This document shows, piece after piece, positions 1 to 7,954 of a stretch of DNA of 36,206 nt. Each line of letters starts with the position of its first letter. Positions within the stretch are counted from its first letter, which is position 1. The notes under the pieces are model-generated. The model searched no databases. It had not been told where the DNA came from and worked only from the letters and a program-made list of their open reading frames with translations. Location: assembly GCA_028870115.1 (NCBI GenBank), contig JAGWQH010000021.1, positions 1-36,206 on the forward strand, given 5' to 3'. This DNA is from Candidatus Methylomirabilota bacterium (GTDB lineage Bacteria > Methylomirabilota > Methylomirabilia > Methylomirabilales > Methylomirabilaceae). Both the position numbers and the translations under genes were made by a program.

Positions 1-1468
1 ACCCAGGCCAGAGGAAGCGACCGTTCTGGTTGGTTCGAAACCAGTTGACGTGGAAGATCGCAGGGGGGTGCGCAATACGCTGGCCCATGTCGAGCCAGTG
101 ACCGAAATAGTCGGCCATGTGATAGCCACAGAATGGGACCATCGCCATCGGGTCGCGCCGGGTGACCCCGACCGCGCCCGACTGGGCGGCTGTCGTCTCT
201 GAGGCCATACCGGCCCCGACAAAGACGCCGTGTTGCCAACCGTATGACTGATAGACCAGTGGCGCCACACGGGCGCGACGTCCTCCGAAGAGGATCGCCG
301 AGATTGGAACGCCTTCCGGGTCCTCCCAACGGGGGGAGATCGACGGGCACTGCCTGGCGGCAACCGTGAAACGCGAGTTGGGATGGGCTGCCGGCCCTTC
401 TCCAGAGGCCCACGGGTTACCGTGCCAATCAACGAGGCCATGAGGGGGCGTCGGATCCTTTCCCTCCCACCACGGCTCTCCGTCCGAGGTGACAGCCACG
501 TTGGTAAAGATCGTATTGCGATCGACCGCAGCCATGATGTTGGGATTCGTCTTGACGCTGGTGCCGGGCGCGACACCAAAGAACCCGGCCTCCGGATTGA
601 TGGCCCGCAGCCGTCCATCAGGCCCGATGTGCATCCAGGCGATGTCATCGCCTACGGTCCACACCTTGTAGCCCGAGAGATCCCGGGGGGGGACCAGCAT
701 CGCCAGATTGGTTTTGCCGCACGCGCTCGGAAAGGCAGCCGCCATATAGGTAACCTGCCCTGAAGGATCTTCCACCCCGACGATCAGGGTATGCTCGGCC
801 AACCAGCCCTCTTCTCGTCCGATCCAACTGGCGATGCGAAGGGCGTGGCATTTCTTCCCCAACAGGGCGTTACCCCCATATCCTGACCCGATGCTCCAGA
901 TGAGACGCTCCTCGGGGAAGTGGAGGATGAAGCGGCGGTCCGGACTCAGGTCCCCGAGTGAATGCAGGCCGCGGACAAAGCTGTCCGACCCGCCAAGTCG
1001 CTCAAGCGCGATCTTCCCCATGCGGGTCATGAGCCGCATATTGACAACCACGTAGGGGCTGTCGGTAATCTCCACCCCGACCCTGCTGTAGGGAGAGCCG
1101 GCCGGGCCCATCAGATAGGGCACGACAAACATCGTCCGGCCCCTCATGCTGCCCTCAAAGAGCTTCCCGACCTGCGTACGAGCCTCTGTGGGCTCCATCC
1201 AGTTATTCGTAGGTCCGGCATCCTCCTTTCGAGACGTGCAGATGAAGGTCAGGTGCTCGGTCCTTGCGACATCCGACGGATGGCTCCGATGCAAGTAACA
1301 CCCGGGATAGCGCTGATGGTTCAGGCGAATCACGGTCCCATCCCGGAGCATCCCTTCAATGAGGACCTGATGCTCCTCCTCTGACCCATCGCACCAATGG
1401 ATGCGGCTAGGGCGGGTCACCCGCGCCACCTGATCCACCCACTGCTCTAACGCTCTATGTTGAGGCAT
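1..1468 (-). CDS. pckG: Phosphoenolpyruvate carboxykinase (GTP), C-terminus cut by window edge
   Basis: The enzyme interconverts oxaloacetate plus GTP with phosphoenolpyruvate plus CO2, linking the TCA cycle to gluconeogenesis in the cytoplasm. Reading the minus strand from an ATG at 1468 gives 489 codons without a stop up to the window edge. GTP-type enzymes are about 600 residues, so roughly the last fifth is missing. The sequence shows the family P-loop [12 protein letters not shown], the following GDDIAWM metal/nucleotide segment, the stretch [15 protein letters not shown], and an ASETTAAQ segment near the cut end. These match the GTP-dependent class rather than the ATP-dependent one. No stop is present because the gene runs off the window. 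It is the outermost gene on the left arm and is separated from tRNA-Asn by a palindromic repeat. Confidence 0.93.
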   Translation of the reverse strand, partial: MPQHRALEQWVDQVARVTRPSRIHWCDGSEEEHQVLIEGMLRDGTVIRLNHQRYPGCYLHRSHPSDVARTEHLTFICTSRKEDAGPTNNWMEPTEARTQVGKLFEGSMRGRTMFVVPYLMGPAGSPYSRVGVEITDSPYVVVNMRLMTRMGKIALERLGGSDSFVRGLHSLGDLSPDRRFILHFPEERLIWSIGSGYGGNALLGKKCHALRIASWIGREEGWLAEHTLIVGVEDPSGQVTYMAAAFPSACGKTNLAMLVPPRDLSGYKVWTVGDDIAWMHIGPDGRLRAINPEAGFFGVAPGTSVKTNPNIMAAVDRNTIFTNVAVTSDGEPWWEGKDPTPPHGLVDWHGNPWASGEGPAAHPNSRFTVAARQCPSISPRWEDPEGVPISAILFGGRRARVAPLVYQSYGWQHGVFVGAGMASETTAAQSGAVGVTRRDPMAMVPFCGYHMADYFGHWLDMGQRIAHPPAIFHVNWFRTNQNGRFLWPG

Positions 1469-1534
1469 CTTGTCTCCTGACGGCACTGCGTGGGTTGCCG
1501 GCTCGCCCGTGGGCGTAAAAGCTCCTCCGACTCC

Positions 1535-1633
1535 GTCATTGCGAGCAACCGAAGGGAGCGCGGCAATCTCAGCGTCTTTGAAGTTGCGAAGAGCGGTGAG
1601 ATTGCTGCGGTCACTGCGCTCCCTCGCAATGAC
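1535..1633. repeat. 99-bp REP-like palindrome
   Basis: Two 36-nt arms at 1535-1570 and 1598-1633 are near-perfect inverted copies. The outer ends read GTCATTGCGAG and CTCGCAATGAC. A spacer of about 27 nt separates them. The element lies in the gap between pckG and tRNA-Asn and could form a long stem in DNA or RNA. It codes for nothing recognisable. Similar ATTGCGAG-type palindromes are common intergenic repeats in many bacteria. Confidence 0.8.
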
Positions 1634-1663
1634 GTGGGCGAGGGGGCTTTCTGGCCACCGAAA

Positions 1664-1738
1664 TGGCTCCCCGGGTAGGACTCGAACCTACAACCTAGCG
1701 GTTAACAGCCGCTCGCTCCACCATTGAGCTACCGGGGA
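1664..1738 (-). tRNA. tRNA-Asn (anticodon GTT)
   Basis: The minus strand folds as a complete cloverleaf. The acceptor stem TCCCCGG pairs with CCGGGGA, there is a D-arm, and the anticodon stem AGCGG/CCGCT carries the loop CTGTTAA. The T-arm contains TTCGAGT, and the 3' end is G followed by an encoded CCA. Anticodon GTT decodes both asparagine codons. The gene sits between recR and pckG. Confidence 0.97.
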
Positions 1739-1820
1739 ATATTAAGAACTCAGGAATTGCTTGCCAGCGGTCAGCAAAGAGCTGTTGGCTGAAGGCCGGA
1801 GGCGATCATTAACTGCCTTA

Positions 1821-1849
1821 GTTATAGCGCACTCGATGGGTGCGAGCAA
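1821..1849 (-). promoter_or_regulatory. Candidate promoter for tRNA-Asn
   Basis: On the minus strand TTGCTC (1844-1849) is followed after 17 nt by TATAAC (1821-1826), a fair sigma-70-type match. It lies about 80 bp before the tRNA. The stretch 1739-1870 holds nothing else I recognise. Confidence 0.4.
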
Positions 1850-1870
1850 CGACTTTCTGGCCCGTAAACC

Positions 1871-2470
1871 TTACACATCACGCCGCCCCTCTAATGCCTT
1901 GGAAAGCGTTACCTCGTCGGCGTACTCCAGGTCGCTACCCATCGGCAGGCCGCGAGCGATTCGCGTGACCCGAACGGCTAACGGCTTCAGCAGGCGCGAG
2001 AGGTACATCGCTGTCGCCTCGCCCTCGACGTTCGGGTTCGTGGCCAGGATTACCTCCTTGATCTCTCCTCCCTCCAGGCGCTGCAGAAGGGCCTTGGCCG
2101 TGAGCTGGTCTGGGCCGCGCCCTTCCAGCGGCGAAAGCGATCCCCCCAGCACGTGGTAACGCCCCTTGAAGCTCGCCGTCTTCTCGATGGCCCAGAGGTC
2201 GTTCGCCTCTTCCACCACGCACAGCGCCGATCCATCTCGAGTCGGGTCGGCGCAGATGGGACACTGCTCGCCCTCAGAGATGTTGTAGCAGATCGCACAG
2301 CTCTGGATCCGATCCTTCAGCTCGACAATAGCCTGGGCCAACGCGACGGCCTCCTCTCTGCCGACTTTGAGCAGGTGAAATGTCAGGCGTTGGGCGGTCT
2401 TAGGGCCGATGCCAGGAAGGCGGACTAGTTCACCGATCAGCCGGACCAGGGTAGGGGCATAGCGGGACAC
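1871..2470 (-). CDS. recR: Recombination mediator RecR
   Basis: RecR works with RecO and RecF to load RecA at single-strand gaps during recombinational repair. The 199-residue protein has the full family layout. An N-terminal helix-hairpin-helix contains [12 protein letters not shown] (about residues 18-29). A four-cysteine zinc site reads [16 protein letters not shown], and a TOPRIM domain starts at CVVEEANDL. The start is GTG at 2470, 7 nt after the ybaB stop, so the two are co-transcribed. The order dnaX-ybaB-recR is one of the most conserved bacterial operons. Length is normal and no key residue is missing. Confidence 0.96.
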   Translation of the reverse strand: MSRYAPTLVRLIGELVRLPGIGPKTAQRLTFHLLKVGREEAVALAQAIVELKDRIQSCAICYNISEGEQCPICADPTRDGSALCVVEEANDLWAIEKTASFKGRYHVLGGSLSPLEGRGPDQLTAKALLQRLEGGEIKEVILATNPNVEGEATAMYLSRLLKPLAVRVTRIARGLPMGSDLEYADEVTLSKALEGRRDV

Positions 2471-2477
2471 GGCGCTT

Positions 2478-2792
2478 CTACACCAGCCCCGGGGGCAGTC
2501 CCAGCCCGCCGGTCAGACGGCTCATCTCTTGGCTCAACAGCTCACGAGCTTTTCGGAGCGCCTCATTCGCCGCCGCCACAACGAGGTCCTGCAGCATCTC
2601 CAATTCGTCCGGGCCGGCGACCTCCGGGTCGATCTTTACCGCAACGACTTCGCCCTGACCATTACAGACCACGGTGACCATCCCGCCGCCGGCCGTCCCT
2701 TCAACCCGTTTCGTCGCTGCCTCCGCCTGAATCCTTTCCGCCTCAGCCTTCATTCGCTGCGCCTGCTTCATGATGTTCCCGAGGTTCTTCAT
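2478..2792 (-). CDS. ybaB: YbaB/EbfC family nucleoid-associated protein
   Basis: This is a small DNA-binding protein of the YbaB/EbfC family, which dimerises and binds DNA with low specificity. The 104 residues start [19 protein letters not shown]. That is the typical long basic helix, followed by the conserved beta-sheet core with [20 protein letters not shown]. It sits between dnaX (19 nt upstream) and recR (7 nt downstream) in the conserved dnaX-ybaB-recR unit. The molecular role of the family is only partly understood. Confidence 0.94.
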   Translation of the reverse strand: MKNLGNIMKQAQRMKAEAERIQAEAATKRVEGTAGGGMVTVVCNGQGEVVAVKIDPEVAGPDELEMLQDLVVAAANEALRKARELLSQEMSRLTGGLGLPPGLV

Positions 2793-2811
2793 CTCATTCT
2801 CCCATCACGCC

Positions 2812-4593
2812 CTATTCGGGCTGTTTCGTCCTGACCCGAACGACTTGGCCGTCAAACAGCTCCACGGCTCGGCGCACCAGGGGATGACGCCGCAGCGCTT
2901 CCTGATCGGACGGCGCTATCCGCTGCTCCGGAACAACTCGCTGCTGGGGATCACGCGACTTACGGTCAGTCCCACCCGATCGCCGAGGCTGAGGCAGCTC
3001 ACCCTGACCCGTGGTGAGTTGCGTCGAACCGCCTGCGGTGACCCCGACCGAACCGCTCCCCGCAGGGACAGGGCTTGAGCTCTGGAATCGATACTCAACC
3101 GCCATGGACCGCCCAAAGACTTCTGCCGCAGCTCCAGCCACAAGGCGTCGGTTTTCAGGGTCATCCAGCGTTGATCGCGCAAAACTTGTCCCGTTTTCCA
3201 GCATAACGATGAGCCGGTCGCCCTCAAACATCACCCCCTTCGCCGCGGTGAGCAACGCGGCAAGAGATCGCTTCTTCCGTTCCAGCAGCCGCGTCATGCG
3301 GGTCCAGCCTTCCTGCGGACCATTGGTGCTATCGGTCGGAGCGGGCGGTGGCGCTTCGACCGGCGGGCCGGAGGCGGGGAGCGGCGTGACGGAAGTAGGG
3401 GCGAACATGGGGAGCGCCGAAGGTCCAGGGCCGGCTACCCGGCCGGCCGGCAACTTCTCCTCCAGGACGGCCAGACGCTTCAGGAGCATCTCAAGGGTTT
3501 GCAGTGACCGAGCCTCTGTCGCCTCCACCAGCGCCATCTCCAGGACAAACCGCGGATGCGAAGCGCGTCGCATCTCGAACTCGGCCCGGCTCAGGACCTG
3601 AAAGATCGTTTCGAGATCGGCAAGCGTCATAGCCTCGGCCTGCGAGCGAATCGTGTCCGGCGGTACGCGGCTCAACTGAAGCAGCGGGGTGGGATCTTTG
3701 CTCACCTTCGAGACCATCAGATCGCGCAGGTGGGCCAGCAGTTCCTGACAGAACCGCTGAAGGTCGTCCCCCCGGGCACTGAGCGATTCAACGACCGCCA
3801 GGGCGAGGCTGCTGTCACGCTGGATGATCGCCTGGGTAGTCTGCGCCAGCAGTTCTCCCTCCACCAGCCCCAGCACAACCGCGACGTCCTCCTCGCTGAC
3901 CGCGTCGCCACTGTAGGCGATGGCCTGATCCAGAAGGCTTTGGGCGTCTCGGAGGCTTCCTTCTGCGGCGCGGGCAATCGCCTTCATGGCGCCCTCCGAC
4001 ACGGTCGCCCCTTCCTCGCAAGCGATTTGCTGAAGCCGCGGGAGGATCTCTTCCTGTCCTAAGCGCCGAAAGTCGTGACGCTGGCAACGCGAGAGAATGG
4101 TAGACGGGATTTTGTGCGCATGTGTGGTCGCCAGAATGAAGATGACACCGGGCGGCGGCTCCTCGAGCGTCTTCAACAGTGCATTGAAGGCCGGCTCGGT
4201 CAGCATATGGACTTCATCGATAATGATCACCTTGCACTTGTCGCGCGACGGGGCATACCGCACGATTTCGCGCAACTCCCGGACCTCATCGATCCCCCGA
4301 TTGGAGGCGCCGTCGATCTCCAGGCAGTCGACTGAGCGGCCCGTCGCAATCGCGTTACAACTCGCGCATTCGCTACACGGGTCGGGTGTGCGGCCCCGCT
4401 CGCAGTTGAGTGCCTTCGCCAGGATGCGGGCGGTTGTCGTCTTCCCGACCCCACGCGGGCCCGCAAAAAGCAGGGCGTGCGCAACGCGGTCTTTGGCGAT
4501 AGCGTTCTTCAAGGTCTGGGTGACCGGTCGCTGGCCCACCACCTCATCGAAGTTCTGGGGTCGCCATCGCCTGGCGAGAACGAGGTATGACAT
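2812..4593 (-). CDS. dnaX: DNA polymerase III subunits gamma/tau
   Basis: DnaX is the ATPase of the clamp loader, which places the DnaN clamp on primed DNA and ties the polymerase cores together. The AAA+ N-terminal half shows Walker A GPRGVGKT (residues 45-52), a zinc module with four cysteines (about 64-79), the Walker B segment IIIDEVHML, and the SRC motif LSRCQRHDF. Domain III and a variable proline-rich linker follow, with a C-terminal region of tau type. I chose the start at 4593 (MSYLVLARRWRP) over an upstream ATG at 4617 because AGGA precedes it and the family begins with this segment. It gives 593 residues. I saw no A-rich slippery site, so there is no evidence for a frameshift-made gamma form. 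An SRP RNA gene lies just upstream. Confidence 0.96.
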   Translation of the reverse strand: MSYLVLARRWRPQNFDEVVGQRPVTQTLKNAIAKDRVAHALLFAGPRGVGKTTTARILAKALNCERGRTPDPCSECASCNAIATGRSVDCLEIDGASNRGIDEVRELREIVRYAPSRDKCKVIIIDEVHMLTEPAFNALLKTLEEPPPGVIFILATTHAHKIPSTILSRCQRHDFRRLGQEEILPRLQQIACEEGATVSEGAMKAIARAAEGSLRDAQSLLDQAIAYSGDAVSEEDVAVVLGLVEGELLAQTTQAIIQRDSSLALAVVESLSARGDDLQRFCQELLAHLRDLMVSKVSKDPTPLLQLSRVPPDTIRSQAEAMTLADLETIFQVLSRAEFEMRRASHPRFVLEMALVEATEARSLQTLEMLLKRLAVLEEKLPAGRVAGPGPSALPMFAPTSVTPLPASGPPVEAPPPAPTDSTNGPQEGWTRMTRLLERKKRSLAALLTAAKGVMFEGDRLIVMLENGTSFARSTLDDPENRRLVAGAAAEVFGRSMAVEYRFQSSSPVPAGSGSVGVTAGGSTQLTTGQGELPQPRRSGGTDRKSRDPQQRVVPEQRIAPSDQEALRRHPLVRRAVELFDGQVVRVRTKQPE

Positions 4594-4639
4594 GTTAGTT
4601 TTTTCCTGGCCGTGCACCCGCCGTCGATCGCGGCTGCCG

Positions 4640-4878
4640 GGCTGTACCGGTGACCGAGGCTCCGGCCGAGCTTCCCCGCGGCACAGGAGCCCGTTTGTTT
4701 ACCGCTGCTTCCTTCCGGATCTGGCGGGGTTCACAAACTCTCCTTGCGCGGGACCCGACCATCATTACGCCGATCACAGGCCATCGCTCGACAACCTCAG
4801 ACCTCGGGCGGGGATTCGATCCCGCTAGAGCGGATTGCGGGTACAGGGCACCGCTACCTCCCCATCTAGCACGGCCAA
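4640..4878 (-). ncRNA. ffs: Signal recognition particle RNA, large type with Alu domain
   Basis: The minus strand carries the SRP RNA S-domain core: the GGTC-like internal loop with CCGGAAGGAAGCAGC near 4705-4718, then a paired arm TTTGT/ACAAA and the outer stem CCCGCG/CGCGGG. About 100 nt further 5' it also has the Alu-domain-like start GTGCTAGATGGGGAGGTAGC and GTGCCCTGTACCCGCAATCC. The CCGAGG of that 5' part can pair with CCTCGG near 4655. This indicates the long (about 240-nt) form found in Bacillus and cyanobacteria, not the short 4.5S form. The RNA pairs with Ffh to target nascent membrane proteins. Exact ends are estimates. Location just upstream of dnaX is a common arrangement. Confidence 0.85.
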
Positions 4879-4890
4879 GACTATTGCTGA

Positions 4891-5841
4891 TCATGACAAC
4901 CCAACCTGCCTCATACCGGTTTCCATTAATTGTGCAGCATATTTCGCGATCCCTCGATCGATCGGATACTTCGGAACATAGCCCAATTCCGCACGCGCGA
5001 GGCTCACGTCGGCCTCGGTGTGCGGCTGATAGAATGAGTACGGGTTATCAAAATAGTCGGGATCATAGTCGGTCCCGATGGCCTTGTTCAGGAGCGCAAT
5101 GACCTCATTGAACGAGGTGGAGCGCCCGGAGCCGACATTATATACGCCGCCGTGATTGGCCTCCGCAGCCAGCAGCGTCGCCTCTACGACGTCTTTGACA
5201 TACACAAAGTCGCGCGCTTGCTCCCCGTACTTAAAGATCCGCGGCCGCCTACCCACTTGAATCTGCTTCGCCAACTGGTAGATCATGCTGGCTGCGGCCC
5301 CTTTGTGGCCTTCGCCTGGCCCGTACACATTAAAGTACCGGAGCCCGACAATCCTGCAGCCTCCTGAGACATCACTAAAGCGCCTGGCCAGATTCTCCAG
5401 GAGCGCCTTCGAAAAGCCGTATACGTTGGCAGGGCGAGCAGCCTGATCCTCTTGCATCCGGCCCGAGCGACAGACACCGTAGACGGCGGCTGAGGAAGCA
5501 TAGATCAAGGGCGTCCCGGAGAGTCGCGCGAACTCTGCCGCTCGCCGAAAGCCTTCCACGTTATTCCAGAGCATCTGCCGGGCATCGGTGACGGTTGTAT
5601 CAGTGATGGAAGCCAGGTGGAATACCACCTGAAATTCACCCGGCCGAAATCGGCTAAGGAGGTCTAACGACGCGAGGTCCTGGGCTACCAGATCGCCCCG
5701 AAACCCAACCAGATTGCTGAACTCGCCGGAGCGGAAATCGTCGATGATGGTGACCCGAATGCCCGGGTATCGCCTCTCCAGCTCCAAGGCCAGATTCGAC
5801 CCGATAAAACCAGCACCACCCGTGATCAGCGCACTTTCCAT
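4891..5841 (-). CDS. hldD: ADP-L-glycero-D-manno-heptose-6-epimerase
   Basis: HldD makes the L,D-heptose nucleotide used in the inner core of lipopolysaccharide, so it points to a Gram-negative envelope. The 316-residue protein is a short-chain dehydrogenase/epimerase. It has the nucleotide motif TGGAGFIGS (residues 7-15), a catalytic serine in ASSAAVYG (about 115-122) and the Y-x-x-x-K pair Y141/K145. The segments RYFNVYGPGEGHKG and RDFVYVKDV are characteristic of the HldD subgroup rather than GalE. Length is normal. The gene stands alone between the SRP RNA and the tRNA-Ser cluster, without other LPS genes nearby. A less likely alternative is another UDP-sugar epimerase. Confidence 0.85.
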   Translation of the reverse strand: MESALITGGAGFIGSNLALELERRYPGIRVTIIDDFRSGEFSNLVGFRGDLVAQDLASLDLLSRFRPGEFQVVFHLASITDTTVTDARQMLWNNVEGFRRAAEFARLSGTPLIYASSAAVYGVCRSGRMQEDQAARPANVYGFSKALLENLARRFSDVSGGCRIVGLRYFNVYGPGEGHKGAAASMIYQLAKQIQVGRRPRIFKYGEQARDFVYVKDVVEATLLAAEANHGGVYNVGSGRSTSFNEVIALLNKAIGTDYDPDYFDNPYSFYQPHTEADVSLARAELGYVPKYPIDRGIAKYAAQLMETGMRQVGLS

Positions 5842-5844
5842 ATT

Positions 5845-5917
5845 TACACCTGGGGTTAGAGGCTGGGGGTTGGACCCCCCCCAACTTCACCCTAACCCCT
5901 ACACCCTATCCCCTGTT
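5845..5917. repeat. G-rich palindromic spacer repeat before hldD
   Basis: This spacer has an inverted pair: GGGGTTAGAGGCTGGGGGTT on one side and CCCTAACCCC plus CACCCTATCCCCT on the other. It belongs to the dispersed GGGGATAGGG family that recurs in every tRNA-Ser spacer and near nifS and atpG. In the hldD/tRNA transcript it would form a strong stem. Confidence 0.6.
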
Positions 5918-5951
5918 GTTGTTGGCGGAGAGGCCGGGATTCGAACCCGGG
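5891..5951. repeat. 61-bp perfect direct repeat, copy 1
   Basis: Positions 5891-5951 are identical to 6240-6300. The repeat spans the G-rich spacer and the 3' portion (T-arm and acceptor strand) of tRNA-Ser(GGA). Its other copy covers the same part of tRNA-Ser(GCT). This suggests tandem duplication or gene conversion within the cluster. Confidence 0.85.
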
Positions 5952-6012
5952 GCAGAGTTTCCCCTGCTCACGCTTTCCAGGCGTGCCAGTTAAACCGCTC
6001 CTGCACCTCTCC
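5923..6012 (-). tRNA. tRNA-Ser (anticodon GGA)
   Basis: The cloverleaf has acceptor GGAGAGG/CCTCTCC and anticodon stem CACGC/GCGTG with loop CTGGAAA. A long variable arm typical of serine tRNAs, a GTTCGAATC T-loop and an encoded CCA are present. GGA decodes UCU and UCC. It is the last of four serine tRNAs downstream of serS. Confidence 0.97.
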
Positions 6013-6023
6013 GTATAAGAACA

Positions 6024-6077
6024 GGGTTTAGGGGATAGGGATAGGACTAACCCCCAACCCCTAATCCCTATACCCTG
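6024..6077. repeat. G-rich palindromic spacer between tRNA-Ser genes
   Basis: GGGTTTAGGGGATAGGG at 6024-6040 faces CCCCTAATCCCTATACCC at 6058-6075 as an imperfect inverted repeat. It fills the spacer between tRNA-Ser(GGA) and tRNA-Ser(CGA) and belongs to the dispersed G-rich family. Confidence 0.7.
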
Positions 6078-6085
6078 CTTTTCAA

Positions 6086-6175
6086 TGGCGGAGAGGGAGG
6101 GATTCGAACCCCCGGAGCAGTTACCCGCTCAGCGGTTTTCGAGACCGCCCGATTCAACCACTCTCGCACCTCTCC
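6086..6175 (-). tRNA. tRNA-Ser (anticodon CGA)
   Basis: Acceptor GGAGAGG pairs with CCTCTCC. The anticodon stem GCGGT/ACCGC carries the loop CTCGAAA, followed by a long variable arm, the T-loop GTTCGAATC and an encoded CCA. CGA reads the UCG codon. Confidence 0.97.
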
Positions 6176-6239
6176 GCATAAAGACGGGGGTTGGGGGGTT
6201 GGTGCTTCTTTATCACTGTCACCTTACCCTACCCCAACC

Positions 6240-6300
6240 CCTAACCCCTACACCCTATCCCCTGTTGTTGTTGGCGGAGAGGCCGGGATTCGAACCCGGG
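6240..6300. repeat. 61-bp perfect direct repeat, copy 2
   Basis: Identical to 5891-5951. Here it covers the spacer and the 3' portion of tRNA-Ser(GCT). The upstream part of this spacer (6183-6239) is further C- or G-rich sequence of the same family. Confidence 0.85.
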
Positions 6301-6363
6301 CTGCACCTTTCGACGCAGACTCGCTTAGCAGGCGAGCACCTTCGGCCACTCGGTCACCTCTCC
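6272..6363 (-). tRNA. tRNA-Ser (anticodon GCT)
   Basis: Acceptor GGAGAGG/CCTCTCC, anticodon stem CTCGC/GCGAG with loop CTGCTAA, a long variable arm, T-loop GTTCGAATC and encoded CCA. GCT reads AGU and AGC, the serine codons outside the UCN box. Confidence 0.97.
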
Positions 6364-6382
6364 GCAAAGGATGTTTAGAGTT

Positions 6383-6432
6383 TCATGTTTCGAGTTTTGG
6401 GTCAACGCGAAACCCCAAACTCGAAACCCGAG
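6383..6432. repeat. Palindrome between tRNA-Ser(GCT) and tRNA-Ser(TGA)
   Basis: GTTTCGAGTTTTGGGT on the left faces CCCCAAACTCGAAAC on the right, so the spacer can form a stem of about 14 bp. This sequence differs from the G-rich family that fills the other tRNA spacers. Confidence 0.65.
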
Positions 6433-6448
6433 ACCTGTTTATTCGTAC

Positions 6449-6534
6449 TGGCGGAGGGGGTAGGATTCGAACCCACGAGGCTTTCGCCTAACGGTTTTCA
6501 AGACCGCCGCCTTCAACCACTCGGCCACCCCTCC
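6449..6534 (-). tRNA. tRNA-Ser (anticodon TGA)
   Basis: Acceptor GGAGGGG pairs with CCCCTCC. The anticodon stem CGGT/ACCG carries loop CTTGAAA, followed by a long variable arm, T-loop GTTCGAATC and encoded CCA. TGA reads UCA and probably wobbles across the UCN box. It is the first tRNA after serS, about 32 bp downstream, in the same direction. Confidence 0.97.
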
Positions 6535-6566
6535 GAACCCTATCCCCTGTTCCCCATGACCCGTTT

Positions 6567-7841
6567 TTAACTGATCCGTTCCAGGCCGCCCATATAAGGC
6601 CGGAGCGCCTCCGGTATCATAACGGTGCCGTCGGCTTCCTGAAAGTTCTCCAGAATCGCCAGCCAGGTCCGCCCTACCGCGACCCCAGACCCGTTCAGCG
6701 TATGGACAAATTGCGGCGCCGCTTTCGCCGCGGGCCGGTAGCGAATGTTGGCTCGCCTCGCCTGAAACGACTCGCAGTTACTGATTGACGAGACCTCCCG
6801 ATACACCCCTTGACTCGGGATCCAAAGCTCGATGTCATAGGTTTTTGCGGCCGCAAACCCCAGATCGGCCGTGCAGAGCGCCACCACCCGGTACGGCAGG
6901 CCCAGCCGCTGCAGGACCGCCTCCGCATGCCGGGTCATCTCCTCCAACGCGTCATAAGAGCGCTCGGGCTCCGCGATCTTCACCAGCTCCACCTTGTTGA
7001 ACTGGTGCTGCCGCATAAGACCCCGCGTATCTTTGCCGTAGGAGCCCGCCTCCCGTCGAAAGCAGGGGGTGTAGGCGACATAGGAAAGGGGAAGCGTTCC
7101 GGGTGGCAAAATCTCCTCACGGTGAAGGTTAGTTACCGGGACCTCTGCCGTCGGGATCATGTAGAGCCCCTCGTCCTTAGTCTTGAACAGCTCCTCGCCG
7201 AACTTGGGGAGCTGGCCCGTCCCGCGCATGGCGTCGGCGTTCACCAACAACGGTGGGAGGATTTCTGTGTAGCCGTGCTCCTTTCCGTGCAGGTCAAGCA
7301 TGAAGCCGATCAGCGCGCGCTCCAGCCTGGCCCCCACGCCCTTCAGGACGGCAAAGCGCGATTGCGCAATTGCGGCTGCCCGCTCAAGGTCCAGGATCCC
7401 CAACGCTTCGCCGAGCTCCCAGTGGGATTTCGGCTCGAAGTTAAATCGGCGCGGTGTCCCCCATCGCCTGACTTCAACATTGTCTTCAGCCGTTTTCCCG
7501 ATCGGGACGGACGCATGGGGGAGGTTCGGGAGAAACAACGCGGCTTCCTGTAGGATCGCCTCCTTCTCCTTGAGCTGTTTTTCGAGGTCGATCAGAAGAT
7601 AGGCGTCGGCGGCAGCCTGTGCAATGGCATCGCTTGTGCTCTGACCTTGTCGCTTGAGCTCGGCAACCTTCTTCGACAGCTCGTTGCGTCTCTGCCTGAG
7701 CTTTTCTACCTCGGCGAGTGTGGCTCGTCGCTCGGCATCGAGCTGAATAAACTCGTTAAGAATTAAGGGCGCAGCGCCCCTGCCTGCAAGTCGCTCACGC
7801 GCAAGCTCGACATTGTCACGAACATATCTCAGGTCCAGCAC
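6567..7841 (-). CDS. serS: Seryl-tRNA synthetase
   Basis: SerS charges tRNA-Ser in the cytoplasm. The protein has the N-terminal long antiparallel coiled coil (about residues 30-105, rich in E, K and R) that grips the serine tRNA variable arm. The class II catalytic domain follows with motif 2 CFRREAGSYGKDTRG and motif 3 NGSGVAVGRTWLAILENF. I chose GTG at 7841, which gives 424 residues starting VLDLRYVRDN, the usual family length. An in-frame ORF extends 60 codons further upstream, but that part is unlike the family and covers the promoter. AGAAGGA precedes the GTG. All four tRNA-Ser genes lie directly downstream, so the enzyme and its full set of substrates are clustered. Confidence 0.96.
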   Translation of the reverse strand: MLDLRYVRDNVELARERLAGRGAAPLILNEFIQLDAERRATLAEVEKLRQRRNELSKKVAELKRQGQSTSDAIAQAAADAYLLIDLEKQLKEKEAILQEAALFLPNLPHASVPIGKTAEDNVEVRRWGTPRRFNFEPKSHWELGEALGILDLERAAAIAQSRFAVLKGVGARLERALIGFMLDLHGKEHGYTEILPPLLVNADAMRGTGQLPKFGEELFKTKDEGLYMIPTAEVPVTNLHREEILPPGTLPLSYVAYTPCFRREAGSYGKDTRGLMRQHQFNKVELVKIAEPERSYDALEEMTRHAEAVLQRLGLPYRVVALCTADLGFAAAKTYDIELWIPSQGVYREVSSISNCESFQARRANIRYRPAAKAAPQFVHTLNGSGVAVGRTWLAILENFQEADGTVMIPEALRPYMGGLERIS

Positions 7842-7925
7842 GGCCGTCCTTCTGGTCCAGGGTTCCCACTCGGGCTCCCGCTGCGGCTCGCAGCCGCCAC
7901 CGCGAGTCGCCCAGGCAGAGGCGTC

Positions 7926-7954
7926 ACTATACCACGCTCCCCGGCATCTCTCAA
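7926..7954 (-). promoter_or_regulatory. Promoter for serS
   Basis: On the minus strand TTGAGA (7949-7954) and TATAGT (7926-7931) are separated by exactly 17 nt, a strong sigma-70-type match. The -35 overlaps the gyrA stop codon. The leader between promoter and GTG holds a small GC hairpin, GCGGCT-GCG-AGCCGC. I saw no T-box features. Confidence 0.65.

Noticed and set aside
2812-4593. Programmed frameshift in dnaX producing gamma
   Set aside because: No A-rich slippery heptamer was found in the region after the AAA+ domain.
5845-6552. CRISPR array in the repeat-rich tRNA region
   Set aside because: The repeats are irregular, palindromic and interspersed with tRNA genes, with no fixed repeat-spacer units or cas genes.
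7842-7925. T-box riboswitch in the serS leader
   Set aside because: The leader is only about 80 nt and lacks T-box sequence and specifier-loop features. Only one short hairpin is visible.
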